Below, in pieces: positions 60,198 to 64,000 of a stretch of 64,000 nucleotides of DNA. Positions within the stretch are counted from its first letter, which is position 1; every line of letters starts with the position of its first letter. The notes below the pieces were generated by a model. It did no database searches. It was not told where the DNA came from and saw nothing but the letters and a program-made list of their open reading frames with translations. The stretch lies in assembly GCA_963727015.1 (NCBI GenBank), contig CAVSEV010000012.1, positions 496,001 through 560,000 on the forward strand, given 5' to 3'. Position numbers and translations under genes: made by a program. The stretch is from DATFVJ01 sp963727015 (GTDB lineage: Bacteria > Actinomycetota > Actinomycetes > Streptosporangiales > Streptosporangiaceae).

Positions 60198-61047
60198 ATG
60201 GCGAGCAGGGCATTGGTGCTTGGCGCCGGTGGAGTGACCGGGGTGGCATGGGAACTTGGCATGCTTGCTGGGCTGGCGGAGCGCGGCGTCGACCTGACGC
60301 AGGCGGATCTTGTGGTCGGCACCTCGGCAGGCTCGCTGGTGGGTGCGCAGGTCACGTCCGGCGTCAGCCTGCGGGACCTGTACGCGGCGCAGCTCGCGCC
60401 GCCGTCCGGCGGGTTCGCCGCACCGCAGCTTGGCGCCTGGAACCTGCTGCGATGGGCCTGGGCGGTAGCCGGGTCACGGGATCCGGTGCGGGTGCGCGCC
60501 CGGATCGGGACCCTCGCCCTGGCCGCGAACACGGAGCCGGAGGCGCAGCGCAGGAAGCTAATCGAGGCGCGGGTACCAGTGCCCGAGTGGCCGCCGCGAC
60601 GGCTTGCTCATCACAGCGGTGGATACTGGATCTGGCGAGTTCGCCCTGTTCGATGCGGCCAGCGGGGCCACGCTGGTGGACGCGGTCTGCGCCAGTTGCG
60701 CGGTGCCCGGAGTGTTCCCGCCTGTCACCATCAACGGCAGGCGCTGGATGGACGGCGGGGTCCGATCGATCGCCAACGCCGATCTGGCCGCACCGTGCGA
60801 GATGATCGTGGTACTGGCCCCGATCAGCGTCGGATTCGGTCCGATGCCGACGCTGGCCGCCCAGGTCGCCGGGCTGAGAAAGCACGCCGCCGTCGCGGTG
60901 GTGTCGCCGGACCAGCGGGCGCGGCGCGCGATCGGCCTCAAAATGCTTGATCCGGCGCGGCGCGTGCCCGCGGCACGCGCGGGACATGCCCAGGCCCAAG
61001 CCGTAGCCGCGAAAGTGGCAGCGGTGTGGGCCCACGCCGGGCATTAA
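60198..61047 (+). pseudogene. Patatin-like phospholipase, frameshifted
   Basis: Patatin-domain lipid acyl hydrolase. AGGAGGTGACT lies directly before ATG 60198. The first frame has ALVLGAGGVTGVAWELGML (oxyanion loop), VVGTSAGSLVG (nucleophile Ser). The frame then changes near 60595 and continues as DGLLITAVDTGSGEFALFDAASG, SCAVPGVFPPVTINGRRWMDGGVRS (catalytic Asp in DGG) to the end at 61047. One extra base (or two missing) explains the break. All catalytic parts are otherwise intact. Confidence 0.82.
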
Positions 61048-61266
61048 GGTGCTGGCTGTGCGGGTGCTGGCCACCTCGGCATAGCGCGCGAGCTCATCGA
61101 TGACCAGACCGGTGAGTAGAGAGCACCGGGGGAGCACGAACAAGGGCCCTATCGCACTCGTGAAAACGCCCCAGAGGTACTACCGTTCGGGTCACAAGGG
61201 CCGTTCGGCCGGGGGCGGCCGGCTCGCCCACTGCATATAGGTCTTAGCCATACAGAGGTCTTAGCC

Positions 61267-62847
61267 ATGGAAGTGCCAATTACTCCGCTCGAATTCGCCC
61301 GCCGCACCCGCCGTCTGCACGGCCAGCGGGAGGCGGTCGTCGACGGCGATCTGCGGCTGACCTATGCGCAGTTCTTCGACCGCTGCGACAGGTGGGCGTC
61401 TGCGCTCGCGGGAATGGGCGTCGAGCCCGGGGACCGGGTCGCCACGATAGCGCCCAACACGCACGCACAGCTTGAGTCCTTCTACGCGGTACCGCAGGCC
61501 GGCGCCGTGCTCGTGCCGATCAACTACCGGCTCACCGCGGACGACTTCGTCTACATCGTGAACCACTCGGGTTCCACTGTGGTCTGCGCGCACAGCGATT
61601 ACCTGGAGACCTTGGACGGCGTGCGCGACCAGATGCCGCAGGTGCGCCACTTTGTGGCATTCGAAGGCGCGCGGGACGGCCGGGACGGATGGGTCGACTA
61701 CGAAGCGTCCATCGCCGCCGCGTCCCCGGATTTCGAGCAACCCGAGATCGACGAGCGGGACCTGCTCACGATCAACTACACCAGCGGCACCACCGCCCGC
61801 CCCAAGGGCGTTATGATCACCCACCGCAACGCGGCGATCAACGTGATAGGCACCCTGCTGCACCTGCCGATCGGCGTCGGCGAACCCTACTTGTGGACGC
61901 TGCCCATGTTCCACGCGAACGGATGGACCTACACCTGGGCGGTGACTGCCGCCGCAGGAAAGCACATCTGCCTGCGTAAGGTGGATCCGGCGGTGGTGTT
62001 CGGGCTCATCCGCGACGAACACATCGGCTTGCTTTGCGCCGCGCCCACGGTGCTGATCTCGCTGGCGAACGCCGCACCGCAAGCACGCGGCGACGTACCC
62101 GCGGGAGTGCGTGTGGTGACGGCTGGGGCGGCGCCCGCGGCGGCCACCATCGAGCGGCTGGAAGGGGAATTCGGCTGGCAGGTCACCCAGGTGTACGGGC
62201 TCACAGAGACGGCACCGTTCATCACCGTCTGCGCCCCGCTGCCCGAGCACGATCAGCTCACGCCCGCAGACCTCGCCGTGGTCAAGGCGCGGCAGGGGGT
62301 GGAACTGCTCACCTCGGGCGAATTGCGGGTTGTCGACGAGAAAGGGAACGAGGTCGCCGCCGACGGGCAGAGCATGGGCGAGATAGTGGTGCGCGGGAAC
62401 GTCGTCATGGACGGCTACTACCGCGACCCCGGGGAAACCCAACGGGTGATGGGCGCCGGGTGGTTCCATACCGGGGACGCGGCGGTGGTCCACCCCGACG
62501 GTTACGTGGAAATCCGCGACCGGATCAAGGACGTGATCATCAGCGGCGGCGAGAACATCTCCTCGGTCGAGGTGGAGGGCGTGCTGCTGCGCCATCCCGC
62601 CGTCGCGGAGGCCGCGATCGTGGGATTCCCGCACGACAAGTGGGGCGAGACGCCGCATGCATTCGTGGTGCTTCGTGACGGCGAGCAGGCCAGCGAGGAA
62701 GAGATCATCGCATTCGCCCGTGACCGGATGGCGGGCTTCAAGGCACCGCGCGAGGTGAGCTTCGTGGGCGAGCTACCGAAGACGGCGACGGGCAAGATCC
62801 AGAAATATGTGCTGCGCTCGGGCGCCCCGAACCTCGCGCGCCAGTAG
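61267..62847 (+). CDS. Acyl-CoA synthetase (AMP-binding)
   Basis: 526-aa adenylate-forming ligase activating a carboxylic acid as acyl-AMP then acyl-CoA. P-loop-like INYTSGTTARPKGVMITH, YGLTETAP, TGDAAVVHPDGYVEIRDRIKDVIISGGENIS (hinge and motif with the Asp), and catalytic Lys in PKTATGKIQKYVLR. The N-terminus and length fit the medium/long-chain FadD-like group. The amidohydrolase lies 15 bp downstream, so they probably act in one degradation pathway. Confidence 0.92.
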   Translation: MEVPITPLEFARRTRRLHGQREAVVDGDLRLTYAQFFDRCDRWASALAGMGVEPGDRVATIAPNTHAQLESFYAVPQAGAVLVPINYRLTADDFVYIVNHSGSTVVCAHSDYLETLDGVRDQMPQVRHFVAFEGARDGRDGWVDYEASIAAASPDFEQPEIDERDLLTINYTSGTTARPKGVMITHRNAAINVIGTLLHLPIGVGEPYLWTLPMFHANGWTYTWAVTAAAGKHICLRKVDPAVVFGLIRDEHIGLLCAAPTVLISLANAAPQARGDVPAGVRVVTAGAAPAAATIERLEGEFGWQVTQVYGLTETAPFITVCAPLPEHDQLTPADLAVVKARQGVELLTSGELRVVDEKGNEVAADGQSMGEIVVRGNVVMDGYYRDPGETQRVMGAGWFHTGDAAVVHPDGYVEIRDRIKDVIISGGENISSVEVEGVLLRHPAVAEAAIVGFPHDKWGETPHAFVVLRDGEQASEEEIIAFARDRMAGFKAPREVSFVGELPKTATGKIQKYVLRSGAPNLARQ

Positions 62848-62862
62848 GCACGGTATCGCCAG

Positions 62863-63717
62863 GTGACCGAGCCCACCCGAGCCATCGACTTCCACGTGCA
62901 CCTGCCAACGCCCGACTGGCTGGACGGCAGCATGGCAGGCTACGTCGAGGCGGCAGAGGCTTACTTCCGCTCCCCGGTGCAGCGGGCCTCCCTTGACGAG
63001 CTCGCGGCCAGGTACCGCGACTTGCGGGCGATGGCAGTGCTGCTGGCCTGGGATGCGGAGACGGCGACCGGGCGGCCGCGGGTACCCAACGAGACCGTGG
63101 CCGCCGCCTGCCGCGATCATCCCGACGTCTTCGTGGGCATCGGCAGCGTGGACCCGCACAAGGGTGACGCGGCCGTCGCCGAGGTGGCGAATATCTCGGG
63201 TCTCGGGCTGCGTGGGGTGAAGTTTCACCCGTCGCTGCAGGCGTTCGCGCCCGACGACCCCTCGTACCGGCCGATCTTCGCCGCCTGCGAGCAGCAAGGC
63301 CTGCTCGCGTTGTTCCACACGGGGACCAGCGGGATCGGCGCGGGCCAGCCGGGGGGCCAGGGCATCATGCTGGACTACGCCAGGCCGATCAGGCTCGACG
63401 CCGTCGCCGCCGCCCACCCGGCATTGACGGTGGTAGCCGCGCATTTCGGCTGGCCGTGGCACATGGAACTTGTCGCCATGGCGCTGCACAAGTCCAACGT
63501 GTACATCGACATCTCCGGTTGGTCGCCCCGCCGCATCCCTGCTGAGCTGATAAGCGAACTGCGGGGGCGATTGTCCGGCCGGTTCTGCTGGGGCAGCGAC
63601 TTCCCCTTCCTGACCCCTGAACGGTGCCTAGCCGAATTCGACGGTCTCGGGCTCCCGGACGACGTGGCGGGCCGGGTGCGCTACGCGAACGCGGCCCGGA
63701 TCCTCGGCCTTGCCTAG
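62863..63717 (+). CDS. Amidohydrolase family (ACMSD-like) metal-dependent hydrolase
   Basis: 284-aa TIM-barrel amidohydrolase_2: HxH ligands in DFHVHLPTPDWLDG, Lys in LRGVKFHPSLQAF, His in VVAAHFGWPWHMELV, and Asp in CWGSDFPFLTP. Members include decarboxylases and lactonases; the specific reaction is unknown. GTG 62863. Operon with the acyl-CoA ligase. Confidence 0.9.
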   Translation: MTEPTRAIDFHVHLPTPDWLDGSMAGYVEAAEAYFRSPVQRASLDELAARYRDLRAMAVLLAWDAETATGRPRVPNETVAAACRDHPDVFVGIGSVDPHKGDAAVAEVANISGLGLRGVKFHPSLQAFAPDDPSYRPIFAACEQQGLLALFHTGTSGIGAGQPGGQGIMLDYARPIRLDAVAAAHPALTVVAAHFGWPWHMELVAMALHKSNVYIDISGWSPRRIPAELISELRGRLSGRFCWGSDFPFLTPERCLAEFDGLGLPDDVAGRVRYANAARILGLA

Positions 63718-63773
63718 GCCCCGGTGTCTATCGGCGAGATGCTGACAACAGCGATCCTCGACGGGAGGTCGTT

Positions 63774-64000
63774 ATGCCGCGTCCGATCCTCTTCTTGGTC
63801 GCGGAGGACAGGAACCGTCTCGAGACGCTGGCCACGGATCTATCCCGGCGCTACGACGCCGACTACCAAATCGTCGCTTTGGCCTCGGCCGGCACGGCAC
63901 TGACCGTGCTGGCCGAACTGCAGACTGCAGGCGGGGAGATCGCCCTTCTGATAGCGGACGAGCGGCTGGTGGAGATGCCTGCGGTCGATTTCCTTGCCCG
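63774..64000 (+). CDS. Receiver-domain protein, 3' truncated by window end
   Basis: GGGAGGTC before ATG 63774. The 75 codons in view (RPILFLVAEDRNRLETLATDLSRRYDADYQIVALASAGTALTVLAEL, then IALLIADERLVEMPAVDFLA) are a receiver-like domain with Asp in LIADERL. The early GxVxA-E-D-x(L) instead of DDD suggests an atypical acidic pocket. In actinobacteria this N-terminus is frequently fused to a thioredoxin-reductase-like oxidoreductase; the rest is outside the window. Confidence 0.75.
   Translation, partial: MPRPILFLVAEDRNRLETLATDLSRRYDADYQIVALASAGTALTVLAELQTAGGEIALLIADERLVEMPAVDFLA

Noticed and set aside
1..64000. tRNA, rRNA and common riboswitch searches by eye
   Set aside because: No T-loop or cloverleaf-like pattern or conserved riboswitch core was recognised; absence is not proven without a covariance search.

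Overview
The window is about 70% G+C and its gene content points to a filamentous, soil-type actinobacterium. That inference rests on an F420-dependent LLM oxidoreductase and a DDN-type enzyme, two DUF574 S-adenosyl methyltransferases, two DUF2252 proteins, a DUF1707 protein, ECF sigma factors, an orphan HATPase anti-sigma-type kinase, and frequent GTG/TTG starts with ATGA/GTGA overlaps. No rRNA, tRNA, CRISPR array or replication gene was recognised. It reads as a chromosomal segment of mixed housekeeping and accessory genes; the species cannot be fixed from this sequence.

Layout. 1-1361: end of a histidine kinase and its NarL-type regulator, whose tail is built from a ~75-bp genomic repeat. 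1310-8773: S9 prolyl oligopeptidase, M55 D-aminopeptidase, a frameshifted FLVCR-like MFS transporter behind an 8-codon leader ORF, and a translationally coupled CHAD-protein/ParA pair. 8913-15851: VOC protein, CocE/S15 hydrolase, an endonuclease V homologue lacking most catalytic residues, arginine deiminase, NUDIX hydrolase, an AraC/GlxA remnant and an F420 oxidoreductase. 15868-22980: DUF574 methyltransferase + DUF2252, aquaporin, GH63 glucosidase, GYD protein. 23684-28209: Tex, an XRE regulator broken by a 16-bp duplication, DUF2461 protein, flavodoxin. 28472-34874: fused 5-oxoprolinase, YbjQ and DUF1707 proteins, thioesterase, GNAT, HxlR regulator. 35311-39328: pentapeptide protein with cytosine deaminase, aldo/keto reductase, small membrane protein, DDN-type protein, AlkB. 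39833-44406: Sll1717-type P-loop ATPase, frameshifted recQ, doubly frameshifted lgt. 44517-50619: second DUF574 methyltransferase, cysteine dioxygenase-rhodanese fusion, psuKG, MFS, XdhC-like protein. 50993-56936: Zn-ribbon protein with a 15-bp tandem repeat, an ECF sigma/ogt/2OG-oxygenase operon, second DUF2252, ECF sigma with broken anti-sigma. 57417-64000: IS66 transposase, HATPase regulator, broken patatin, acyl-CoA ligase with amidohydrolase, and the start of a receiver-type protein.

Recurrent themes. (i) Small non-coding repeats: two 67-bp nested palindromes of one family, a ~170-180-bp MITE-like element with CTAGGGC termini (two whole copies, at least two partial ends), a ~75-bp REP-like unit, and several tandem arrays. 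(ii) Single-base frameshifts in several otherwise well-conserved genes (MFS, recQ, lgt twice, anti-sigma, patatin, Zn-ribbon protein), which could be real decay or residual assembly indels. (iii) Translationally coupled operons that suggest shared function: CHAD/ParA (possibly polyphosphate-granule positioning), ECF sigma/ogt/2OG oxygenase (alkylation response), psuK/psuG (pseudouridine salvage) and methyltransferase/DUF2252.
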